NCBI GenBank assembly: GCA_020744425.1
Contig: JAGMUV010000014.1
Coordinates: 248,001-312,000 of the forward strand
DNA from: Dactylonectria macrodidyma
Taxonomy: Eukaryota; Ascomycota; Sordariomycetes; Hypocreales; Nectriaceae
Length of the DNA stretch: 64,000 bases
Direction: 5' to 3'
Positions 23,917-33,234 of this stretch are shown piece by piece. A program made the translations under genes and the position numbers. The notes beneath the pieces were generated by a model. That model saw nothing but the letters and a program-made list of their open reading frames with translations. It was not told where the DNA came from and did no database searches. Each line of letters starts with the position of its first letter. Within the stretch, counting starts at the first letter, position 1.

Positions 23917-26900
23917 ATGCGACGACCTCCTGGTGAGGGACGTCGGCCCTCTCCACAGCTCCTCCTTGCCTTTGCTTTTATCCTCCTGCCATGGATCCAG
24001 CTCGTCGACGCTCAGCAGCAGCACCGACCCGCCGAACCCCTCCCGCACGTAAACCGTGGTGGAAGCAGCCAGCAGCTCCATGATGATGCCGCCGTCCCCT
24101 GGGCTGCCACACCCATCGACGTCGCCAACCCCTCCCGCAACACTATCGGGAGCATCAAGAAGCGCCAGCTCACAGAGCAGCTGAAGCATGCCACCAACCA
24201 AAAAAATCGAAAGAATGATTACCAACATGTTATCATCCCTGACGATGCGAGCGCCCTCGCAACTTTGGCTCCGGATCAGTCCGTTCGAGCACCAAACCCT
24301 TCACGACGTCAACGGCCTAGCAGCATCCCTGCCTCTGGGCTGACCTCGCCGCAGGATGCGCGGAGTCTGAAGGACTGGGAAGTAGAAGACTTTGTTCTTA
24401 TGGCGACCGTCGATGGAGATCTATACGCCAATGACCGACGCACTGGAAAGGAACGTTGGCATCTCGAAGTCGACCAACCCATGGTCGAGACCAAGCACCA
24501 TCGATTCAACGAGTCCATCCTTGACGAGGATTACCAATCTATCGACCATTATATCTGGGCTGTTGAGCCTAACCGCGACGGAGCGATTTACGTATGGATT
24601 CCCGACTCCAACGCTCGTCTTGTCTGGACGGGCTACACCATGAAGCGACTTGTCGAAGAACTGTCCCCCCACGCTCATGATGATCCCGCAGTCGTCTACA
24701 CGGGTGACAAGAAGACCACCATGATCACCCTCGATGCAGCCACCGGCAGGGTCCTGAAGTGGTTTGGCTCTAGTGGCTCCCACATCAATGAAGCCGAGAG
24801 TTGCCTTCGGCCCAACACGCTATACGACAAGGACAATGAAGAGTGCAGCTCCACAGGCACCATCACCTTGGGAAGAACCGAATACACTGTTGGCATCCAG
24901 CGTCGTGACGGCCATGCGATTGCGACTCTCAAGTACTCTGAATGGAGCCCCAACAGCTTCGACAATGACCTTTACCAGCAGCATCAGTCATCCCTCGATA
25001 GCCGATACATCACCAGTCAGCATGATGGCAAAGTCTATGCCTTTGATTACGCCCGCTCCGAGAAGGCCGAACCACTCTTTAGTGAGGAATTTTCGGCCCC
25101 TGTTGCCCGTGTTTTTGATGTCTGTCGACCATGGGATGCCACCTTGGAGAGCAATCCAGACCTTGTGGTTCTACCCCAACCTCCGATGCCATCCCAGGAT
25201 GAAGAAATTACTCGCATGCGCAGCAATAGTATCTTCTTAAACCAGACTCGTTCTGGAAGCTGGTATGCCATGTCCGGCCGCTCATACCCTCTCATCATCA
25301 ATGCCCCCATCGCCCAGATATCTCGCCCTGATTGGCGGGACATTGCGCCTGCCTGGGACACTATCAATCAGGAAAAGCTGTCTAAGGCCCTGGTCGGAAC
25401 ACATTTCCTCGAGAGTATTCGAGGTGGTTACCAGAAACCAGCAACCCTGCCTGCGAGCGATGGAAGCGAAAAGTACGGCGTGCATGATGAAAAGGACAAC
25501 CGCTCGAACCTCCCCGTACTCATGGATCCTGCCGATGAGTCTATCATCATAGCCAAGGTCAAGTCGTTCCCCCAGGATGTCGCGAAGAGCGTGATCGACT
25601 TCGTCAGCAATCCCATCCTCATCATTCTCTTCATCGTTTCTCTGTTCTACAACGAGAAGAAGCTTCGTCGATCATACAATCGGGTGAGGAGCAAGGGAAT
25701 CATCAATCAACTTCAACACTATCTTGCTACAAACCCTGATGCCCAGCTGGTTGAGGACGATGACCAGAGTGACAAGGAAGGAGAGATCCTGGATCCAACA
25801 ACCGATGAAGTGCCGGAAGAAAAGAAGGCAGAGAAGAAGCCTGAGAAGACTCCCGAAGAGACGGTCCCTGCATCTCCTGACGCTGCCGAGCCTGCCCCTA
25901 CAGACAAGGAAAAACCTGACACCATCGAAAAGGCGGAAACCGTTGATAGGGAAGCAGTGCTGAAGCAAGCGGATGAGGGTCCTGTCGACGCCCCTTCACC
26001 CGCTGAATCTTTGAATAGCGTGGAGACCGCGCCTCCTGAGAAAAAGAAGAAGGCGCACAGGGGACGCCGAGGAGGCGTTAAACACCGCAAGGCGGCTCGG
26101 GCACGGGAATTGTCCCAATCTCGTGACGATGAACCTGGTCAGAGTGTCGAGGATGCCGTTAACAATGCGAAGAAATTGGGAGACCGGCCAAGCCTGGAAC
26201 CCGATGTCATGACAGTTGCTAATGACATGCAGTCCGTCACAGGCCCGATCATTCGTATGGGGAATATCGAGGTCAACACTGACGAGCAATTGGGAACAGG
26301 CAGCAACGGAACCTTGGTGTTTGCAGGCCGGTTCGATGGTCGAGATGTGGCTGTCAAGCGGATGTTGATTCAGTTTTATGATATCGCGTCTCAGGAAACA
26401 AGGTTACTCAGGGAGAGTGACGATCATCCAAATGGTAATCTACTATGGCTACCTGGAAAACGAGCCAAGCTAACAAGTCCAGTTATTCGATATCACTCGC
26501 AACAAATGCGCGATGGGTTTCTGTACATCGCCCTGGAACGTTGTGCTGCTTCGCTAGCCGACGTCGTAGAGAAGCCTCATTTCTTCCGAGAGCTTGCCAA
26601 CGCTGGAAAACACGACCTTCCGAATGTCCTTTATCAGATCACAAACGGAATCAGCCATCTCCATGCATTACGCATCGTCCACCGGGATCTCAAGCCGCAA
26701 AACATTCTCGTCAATATGGGCAAGGACGGTAAACCACGACTATTGGTTTCCGACTTTGGTCTGTGCAAGAAGCTCGAAGGTGGTCAGTCTTCCTTTGGAG
26801 CCACCACTGGTAGAGCTGCGGGAACCTCGGGATGGCGGGCTCCAGAGCTTTTGCTTGACGATGACGCTCGCGATTCTGCAATGATGGACATGAGCACACA

Positions 26901-27621
26901 GAGTGGTTCCAACTCTGTCCTTGTCAACGATAATATGATTTCTAGCCGCCGGGCTACACGTGCCATCGACATATTCTCGCTTGGACTGGTCTTCTTCTAC
27001 GTTTTGACAAACGGCTCTCACCCTTTCGATTGTGGTGACAAGTATATGAGGGAAGTAAATATCCGCAAGGGCAAGTATAATCTCAGCCCCCTCGATTCCC
27101 TCGGCGACTTTGCCTATGAGGCGGATGATCTCATTGGCTCAATGTTGGACGCGGACCCCAAGAAGAGGCCAAACGCACGAGAAGTCATGTCGCATCCCTT
27201 CTTCTGGTCAGCAAAGAAGAGACTTGCCTTCCTGTGCGACGTATCGGATCACTTCGAAAAGGAACCCCGAGACCCACCATCACCAGCCCTCAAGGAGTTG
27301 GAGAGGCACGCGTTTGAGGTCACTGGGGGAGACTTCTTGCGAGTCCTGCCACGGGAATTTGTTGACTCGCTTGGCAAGCAGCGCAAGTACACTGGCTCTC
27401 GGCTTTTGGACTTGTTGCGAGCCCTGCGCAACAAGAAGAACCATTACGAGGATATGACGGACAATTTGAAGAGGATGGTCGGCCCTCTGCCGGATGGCTA
27501 TTTGGCTTTCTGGACCGTGCGTTTTCCGATGCTTTTGTTGAATTGCTGGAATATTGTGTACAACGTTCAATGGGAAGACACGGATCGGTTTAGGGAATAT
27601 TACGAACCCGCAGCTCTCTGA
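23917..27621 (+). CDS. IRE1: Ire1 unfolded-protein-response sensor kinase/endoribonuclease
   Basis: The frame is open throughout, but 26435-26482 reads as a 48-bp intron (GTAATC ... GCTAAC ... CCAG). Removing it restores DDHPN-VIRYHS, giving about 1218 residues. Ire1 spans the ER membrane, senses unfolded protein and splices the HAC1-type mRNA. In order: signal peptide (LLLAFAFILLPWIQLVDA), luminal propeller-like sensor (DGDLYANDRRTGKERWHL), one transmembrane helix near residue 565 (NPILIILFIVSLFY), an acidic then very basic linker (KKKKAHRGRRGGVKHRK), kinase from about 779 (GTGSNGTLVFAG, VAVKR, HRDLKPQN, SDFGLCKKL), and the KEN RNase domain from about 1083 (RLAFLCDVSDHFEKEPRD ... LDLLRALRNKKNHYEDM). 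All catalytic motifs are present. Confidence 0.96.
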   Translation: MRRPPGEGRRPSPQLLLAFAFILLPWIQLVDAQQQHRPAEPLPHVNRGGSSQQLHDDAAVPWAATPIDVANPSRNTIGSIKKRQLTEQLKHATNQKNRKNDYQHVIIPDDASALATLAPDQSVRAPNPSRRQRPSSIPASGLTSPQDARSLKDWEVEDFVLMATVDGDLYANDRRTGKERWHLEVDQPMVETKHHRFNESILDEDYQSIDHYIWAVEPNRDGAIYVWIPDSNARLVWTGYTMKRLVEELSPHAHDDPAVVYTGDKKTTMITLDAATGRVLKWFGSSGSHINEAESCLRPNTLYDKDNEECSSTGTITLGRTEYTVGIQRRDGHAIATLKYSEWSPNSFDNDLYQQHQSSLDSRYITSQHDGKVYAFDYARSEKAEPLFSEEFSAPVARVFDVCRPWDATLESNPDLVVLPQPPMPSQDEEITRMRSNSIFLNQTRSGSWYAMSGRSYPLIINAPIAQISRPDWRDIAPAWDTINQEKLSKALVGTHFLESIRGGYQKPATLPASDGSEKYGVHDEKDNRSNLPVLMDPADESIIIAKVKSFPQDVAKSVIDFVSNPILIILFIVSLFYNEKKLRRSYNRVRSKGIINQLQHYLATNPDAQLVEDDDQSDKEGEILDPTTDEVPEEKKAEKKPEKTPEETVPASPDAAEPAPTDKEKPDTIEKAETVDREAVLKQADEGPVDAPSPAESLNSVETAPPEKKKKAHRGRRGGVKHRKAARARELSQSRDDEPGQSVEDAVNNAKKLGDRPSLEPDVMTVANDMQSVTGPIIRMGNIEVNTDEQLGTGSNGTLVFAGRFDGRDVAVKRMLIQFYDIASQETRLLRESDDHPNGNLLWLPGKRAKLTSPVIRYHSQQMRDGFLYIALERCAASLADVVEKPHFFRELANAGKHDLPNVLYQITNGISHLHALRIVHRDLKPQNILVNMGKDGKPRLLVSDFGLCKKLEGGQSSFGATTGRAAGTSGWRAPELLLDDDARDSAMMDMSTQSGSNSVLVNDNMISSRRATRAIDIFSLGLVFFYVLTNGSHPFDCGDKYMREVNIRKGKYNLSPLDSLGDFAYEADDLIGSMLDADPKKRPNAREVMSHPFFWSAKKRLAFLCDVSDHFEKEPRDPPSPALKELERHAFEVTGGDFLRVLPREFVDSLGKQRKYTGSRLLDLLRALRNKKNHYEDMTDNLKRMVGPLPDGYLAFWTVRFPMLLLNCWNIVYNVQWEDTDRFREYYEPAAL

Positions 27622-28518
27622 GGAAACAATACGAGTAAAAAGCATGTTGGGGAGGCTGGTTCGTCCGTTACCTATTGGAGGATATCCTAAAACTTGTCGG
27701 ATTTGAGGGACCCGGGGTAACTAAGGTCAAGGCTCTGGGCATCAGTGGTGTGCTAGAAAATGGTTTGCCATGTGATTGATCGATTAGCATAGAGGTCTTG
27801 ACATATCGGTAATACAATGCACTGTATTAGCTCAAGAAAGAACTCAAATCGAATGTCAACTAACTGAAATCACACGAGAACGGGATTCGTGGTGTTGTAA
27901 TTCTTAGGCCTTACACCAATTGACCTCTTTTCCTACACTAAACCCTTTCGCTCCTCTTGGGAACAAGTGATAACTAAAAATGTAGAATAAATTAAATAAG
28001 TAAAAGGGATACATTTATTCCGAAAGTAGTCTATATGACAATCTGTATCCTAAAACTGAAGTTGATGCTTTGTGGTGTGTAGTGTTCTTCCATCGCTTGC
28101 CAGGCACAATGTAAGAGACCAACCTGCCAGCATCAGACATCAGCCGCTCAGCACGTATGCGTGATGAAGGAGATGATTGCTCCCCATTACTATCGAGCTG
28201 AAGCCCCTAAAATACAGGTATGTTGGGTTCAGTAGTTTAGACAAGATGGCCAAACTATCCTTCATACATTCTCATGATGTTCGCGTAATTTACCTGAGAT
28301 TGTTTCATGATTTGGGGCACGTACTGCCCAGTATATTCAGTCGGCATCCGCCCCTACCCATTCGTACGATCATAGACTACAATGTGTTCATTCATGTCGT
28401 TCGTTACAACGCCTAAATGTCACGCCTGACTCGCTATTGCCCATCTCTACGTTTACTCCCGCCTCCCTAGGCGACACAAAGTCCGAATATGTGATCCTCT
28501 CCAAAGCACAACATCGAT
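27622..28518. other. Convergent intergenic region between IRE1 and the Hel2-like gene
   Basis: About 0.9 kb, AT-rich in the centre (27960-28060), with no supported gene. It should hold the 3' ends of both convergent transcripts. Confidence 0.5.
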
Positions 28519-30958
28519 TTATCCCCATTGTACCAACACCTGCTTCTTCTTCCCTTTGCCGCCCTTCTTCTTGGTAGTGCCATCCTCGGGCTCCTGGGGC
28601 TCCTCGTCGGCGGGTGTCGCAGACCCGCTGCCTCCCCACTGGAAGTTGCTTTCGCGCTGGCCGTAGTCGCGGTGCACGAGGCGGCCGCTTCCGTAGCCGA
28701 AGATGGTCGACTGTGGTTTCGGAGCGGCTGGAAGGGCGGGGAAGGCGTCTTCGCCGCTGCGGTTGTTGCGAGGCCGGTTGTTGAGAGGTGCCGACTGGGA
28801 GCCCTGGGCAGCCGAGCCGGTGTTCCAGGACGGCCCCGAAGAGGATGGGCCTGAAGAGGACGGCCCTGACGAGGAGGGTCCAGCGGCGGAGGGTTTGGAG
28901 GATTTAGATGGCTTGGAGGATGGGAGAGCTGGGAAACCGGATGATCGCGGTGGTTGAACAGCTGGTCCTGCGCCCCAGGTGGACGCTGCCTTTGTAGTGA
29001 CCGGAGCAGGCCCTCCTAGCCGAGTGCTGTTCTTAAGCTTGAGGACTCGGTTTGAGTACTTCTGGGATGGCGCCGCCGTCGGCAAGGCTGGGTTGGCGGC
29101 CGAAGCGCTGGCCCAGCCGCTGGAGCTTGAGGTAGCACCATGCATGCCGCTGAGACCTGGTAAACTGGGGTAATCCTCGTTGATTGCTCGCCAGTCCTGC
29201 CACGCCTTGCGCAGCGCGTCGGCCTTGTTCTTGTCCTCGAAGAGCTCTGTCACTTCACGAACTAAGGTTCCCAAAGCGTTGGATGAAGTATCGGCGAAGA
29301 GGGTGAAGAATGCATCAACTAGTTGAGGTGCAGTGAAGGCACCTTGTCGGTAGGAACTGATGTGAGAGCGGAAGGTGGCCATCTTATTGGCATCGTTCCC
29401 GAGGAGGTTAGAAGCCCGCTCAACAACGGCGCCGTGACGGACGAGGCGCGCTCGCTCTTCGGGTGACATGTTCGACGTGTCGGCAACGGTCGCAGATTCT
29501 ATGGGGTTGGCGAGGTTGTTTTGACTTGTTCGTGGCGTCGAGGTTCCGCTTCGTGCCTGCGCCGAGGGTGTCGGTGCAGCACCTGACAGTTGGCCACCAA
29601 AAGTGCGATTGGTCACTGACTGAGCCGAATGGATGGCCATCTGTCGTTGGAAAGCGATTTCGTCTCTTCGAAGCGGCTGAGCCGAGCTGACTGGTACCGT
29701 CTCTGCGTTTGGGTCGCGGCCACGGCCTCTGCCTCGCCCCTCTCTGCCACCACGAGCTTCTCCATCACGACCACCTCCTCTCCTCTGCTCCTGCTGGTAG
29801 GTCTGCCGGAAGTCGAATCCTGAAATATCCACCACCCGGGCGTCTCGTCCCGTAGACTTGCCGCCGTGATCGCTCAGTTGGTGTGCTTGGAGATCAAGCT
29901 CTGTGTCAAAGACGACAAACTTCTTCTCAAGGCACTCCCGGTCGGAGCAGAGATAATGATCCTTCTTAAAATGTCCCTCGAGAGCGTTATAGTCAAGGTA
30001 ATAGTGAGGCTTCCTAGAATCTCGCCTATCACAGATGAAACACCTCTCGTGCTTGTTCCTACAGTGCTCATACAGCTTGTCGTCGTCGTAGAAGCGCTCG
30101 CCGCAGAAGCCGCAGAGGGGGTGGCCCTTGAAGCCAGTCTGGTCGGCAGCGCCGGGCTTGTCGTCGCCATGTCGCATATGCCTCTCTAGCTCGCGGTCGG
30201 CGAAGAGCTCGTGCTCGTGGGTGAAGACTTTCTTATTGCGGGTACAGAGGTCGCACATGCGTTTATGGTGGGCGGACTTGACATGGCGGTGCAAGTCGGG
30301 CCAGCCCAGGCCAGCAAAGTCGCAGGATGGGTCGGGACAGTTGTAGCGGAGGAGGAGAACGGTATCTCCAACGATGTCCTCGTTGGTATATTTGATTCCG
30401 ATGTTGCTATCGGCGGTGGTAATTTCCTTGTCCGTGTATTCCTCGAAACGTTTCTCGGCGTCGTCGGTAAAGATGACAAAGTCGGCTGGGGTCTGATGGT
30501 CATGTTAGTATGTTGGGGATGATAAAGGAAAGGGGTAGGATCGAGCATACACGGCAGTGAGCGCAGTCCTTCGTCTTATAAAGGGCCCTCATGCGCAGTC
30601 CACAGATGTGGCAGGTGGTATGGTTGCATGGCGCAATCGAGTGGTGAGCGACGGGGTTTGCGCAGATGAAGCAGACCTCGGCATCGTCATCGTCGCTGGC
30701 AGCTTCCTTTGCTGCGGCATTTGAGCTCAGGGCGTGTGCTCGTGAGGCAGCGGCAGCAACATCCTGAGCAGCGGGACTGGCTGAAGCATCGATGGAGCTA
30801 TTGTTTCCACCTCGCCCACGGCGGGCGCCTCCTCGTCCTTTCTGGTTTCCCTTGCCACGTCCACGGCCACGGCCTCTAGCTCCGTCGCCGCCACGTGATT
30901 GCGACTGAGAGTCGGCTGGAGTTGGTCCTGAGGCGTTGTTTCCGTCTGGGGAAACCAT
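28519..30958 (-). CDS. HEL2: ZNF598/Hel2-like RING E3 ubiquitin ligase (ribosome quality control)
   Basis: Exons 30958-30551 and 30492-28519 join in frame (GTATGC donor, ACTAAC branch site) to 793 residues. Hel2/ZNF598 ubiquitinates 40S proteins on collided ribosomes and triggers quality control. An RGG-rich N-terminus (GARGRGRGRGKGNQKGRGG) precedes a RING near residues 96-136 with paired cysteines and histidines (VCFICANPVA, CNHTTCHIC, CAHC). A series of C2H2-type zinc fingers follows (CPDPSCDFAGLGWPDLHRH, CGFCGERFYDDDKLYEHC, CFICDRRD, KKDHYLCSDREC). A helical PAD-like middle region and a proline/serine tail follow. In the tail four SSSGP units are encoded by 15-bp repeats. The first ATG in frame is at 30958; the upstream in-frame extension lacks an ATG. 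It is convergent with IRE1. Confidence 0.93.
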
Positions 30959-31813
30959 GGTGGTTGAGCGTGTCGATCGGGCTGTATCGTCGTGGGGGGT
31001 CAATTTGGCGGCGTCGGCTTGGCAATTGTTGTTCAAGATGGTCCTCAGGATGGTGTTCGCAGGTGGGCCTCAGGGCCAAGGGCCTTATGTAAGAGTGTCG
31101 CACAGAGTGGATCGGAAGCTGTAGCTGCTTGGTACAATGGCGCTGGATGATCCAGAAGAGTGTTCTCCAAGGAGAAATCGCAGGACAGCTGATGATAATG
31201 TCGGCTAGATTTTATTTAGGCCGCCTGCTCGCCTCGCTGAGCTAAATGGCGGGGCACTTTTCCCTTCTTTCTCGGAATGGCAGGCAGGGCATCCTTCATT
31301 TCGGAGTGTGTGGCTTGCGGCTTGTGGCGCGGGGCCTTCCGGAAGCGTGGCTGAGTAATGGATGACCCCGTTCTTCGTGCTTCGGGCCCGTGCTGGCCCT
31401 GCGGAATTAGGCCTCTCTATTGGCTGTGTTGTCAGAAGAGTCACCGGCGAGCAAGCAATCATCCGTACTACGGATGTGGAGGGTTGGGGAAATTGGTTCA
31501 ATTGCTTTCCTGGCAAACGGTTGAGTCATTACACTGTAATTTATGAGGGCAATGGCTCATAGTGAGCAGATGAGCAAATCAGCCAGTTGTGGGGGTGCTC
31601 TCCCCGCGCCTCAGCAGTCAATGCCTTGAGGATGCCCTCCAACCCAGAAAAGCACCAAACACAGATATGGACACAGGGCTAAGAGTCATCCTCAAACCCC
31701 AAACTGCCTCGTCCTCAACCTCGCCTGGAATGACTGTGAGGACTTAACATGATACCGGCCAGACCGGCGTATCTGAACGCGGCTCGAAAGTGACGGAAGG
31801 GATCACGTGAACC
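30959..31813. other. Intergenic region between the Hel2-like gene and the APH-like gene
   Basis: A divergent promoter region with no supported gene. A CGG-N5-CCG element lies at 31756-31766 and a CACGTG at 31804-31809, both close to the APH-like gene start. Confidence 0.5.
31756..31766. promoter_or_regulatory. CGG-N5-CCG inverted repeat upstream of the APH-like gene
   Basis: The sequence CGGCCAGACCG is an inverted CGG pair with a 5-base spacer, a form used by some Zn2Cys6 regulators. It lies 48 bp before the first ATG of the APH-like gene. A single short site can occur by chance. Confidence 0.3.
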
Positions 31814-33070
31814 ATGTGCAATGGAGGACGCTGCTTCAATCGGCGATTGGGCAGCATCTCATTCGCGCTCTGTACGAAAAGCATGGCAACTCCTCTGACA
31901 TCAGGCTCACCGGATGACCAGTCGGACTCTTCTAGCATCGTGTATCATCATGAGCCGTTTGAAGAATTTCGCTCTTGCGTATTAGCTTTCGCACTGACCG
32001 ACCTCTGGCCCAGTTCCAGCCCTGATGAAATCACCATTGATCGTCTGCGAGGGGGCGGGTTCAACCGCATCATTAGCCTGACACGACACCACCTTGATGC
32101 TGGGATTGACACTAAGACTCAATATGTTCTACGTACCCCGCGATTTGACGCTGCGCAGGTTGAAAGCGAGGTCGCCAGTGTCGATTTTGTCCGTCAACAC
32201 ACCCGCATACCTGCCCCAGAAATGGTAGCGTTCGACGCGACGGACCAAAATGCTCTTGGCTCCCCATATGCAGTACAGATTCGCGTTGCCGGGGCTGACC
32301 TGCACTCGTGCTTCCCAAAGTTGAGTCACATCGATCGATGTAAGGTCGCTCAAGAACTCGGCAACATATACCGCCAAATGTTGGCAGTACGGAGCAGCGT
32401 CGCCGGCAGGCTCGCCTTGCATCCTGACCACAAACGACTTGGGGCACCGCCTCACGTTGCGCCATTGAGGTTGATGGATTCTCAGCTACCAACACCATAT
32501 AGAGACTTTCCCATGGCCGAATCCGTGCACGACCTTCTCGCTACCAATTTCCAGGCTCAGAAGACCAGACGGCTGAAATGGCATCCAATGGATTTGTTGT
32601 CTCCCAAGCTGCTGGATCGGTTTTGCCAAATGGCCTCCGAGCTGGATAATCGTGGGTGGTTTGTAGGTGTCTATTGCTCAATTGCCCACTTGGATCTCGC
32701 TCCTCGCAAGATTCTGGTCAATCCAACCTCCGATACGCAGCTCTCCATCATATCTGGGGTCCTTGATTGGGACAATGCTGTCCTCGCGCCCATGTTCATG
32801 TCGTGTGCTCCCCCCATGTGGATTTGGGCCTGGCGAGACGACGAAGACGAAGATGAGCGCACAGCAAACGATGAGCCGCCGACTGCGGAAGGCGCCCAGC
32901 TGAAGTTGGCTTTCGAGGAAGCTGCAGGGAATGACTTTGCCAGATTCGCCTATGAGCCCGCTTACCGATTGGCAAGACGGCTGTTGCGGTTTGCTATCGA
33001 CGGTATGCAATCCGACGAGGACTTTGGAGATGCTGAGGCTATGCTACAAGAGTGGGCGGGCATTCATTAA
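31814..33070 (+). CDS. APH/choline-kinase-fold phosphotransferase-like protein
   Basis: One exon of 418 codons. The fold is that of aminoglycoside phosphotransferase-like kinases: GGGFNRI near the nucleotide loop, YVLRTPR with the lysine position occupied by arginine, SVDFVRQHTRIPAPEM, the catalytic loop HLDLAPRKILV and the metal-binding VLDWDNA. In active relatives the loop reads HxDxxxxN; here the asparagine position is lysine, so phosphotransfer may be impaired. Fungal paralogues of this family are numerous and their substrates are unknown; nothing here indicates antibiotic resistance. An alternative start, MATPLTSG at 31883, is plausible because a CACGTG box lies only five bases before the first ATG. 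It is convergent with the alcohol oxidase, 164 bp apart. Confidence 0.8.
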   Translation: MCNGGRCFNRRLGSISFALCTKSMATPLTSGSPDDQSDSSSIVYHHEPFEEFRSCVLAFALTDLWPSSSPDEITIDRLRGGGFNRIISLTRHHLDAGIDTKTQYVLRTPRFDAAQVESEVASVDFVRQHTRIPAPEMVAFDATDQNALGSPYAVQIRVAGADLHSCFPKLSHIDRCKVAQELGNIYRQMLAVRSSVAGRLALHPDHKRLGAPPHVAPLRLMDSQLPTPYRDFPMAESVHDLLATNFQAQKTRRLKWHPMDLLSPKLLDRFCQMASELDNRGWFVGVYCSIAHLDLAPRKILVNPTSDTQLSIISGVLDWDNAVLAPMFMSCAPPMWIWAWRDDEDEDERTANDEPPTAEGAQLKLAFEEAAGNDFARFAYEPAYRLARRLLRFAIDGMQSDEDFGDAEAMLQEWAGIH

Positions 33071-33234
33071 ACAAGAACAAGATCAAAACCTGCAATTGGA
33101 TCTTAATATAACTAACTTATGCGGATTGTGGCATGGTAATTGTCACCTTCTGATCGTCATACTATCTTACTCATTAGGGTATTAGAAAGAACTCGGCGGG
33201 TAGGTGTGCGGCAAGGTATTCCGTTCACACCCCC

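Noticed and set aside
26435..26482. IRE1 as a single uninterrupted exon
   Set aside because: The open frame is misleading; the 16 extra residues break a conserved kinase strand, and donor, branch site and acceptor are all present.
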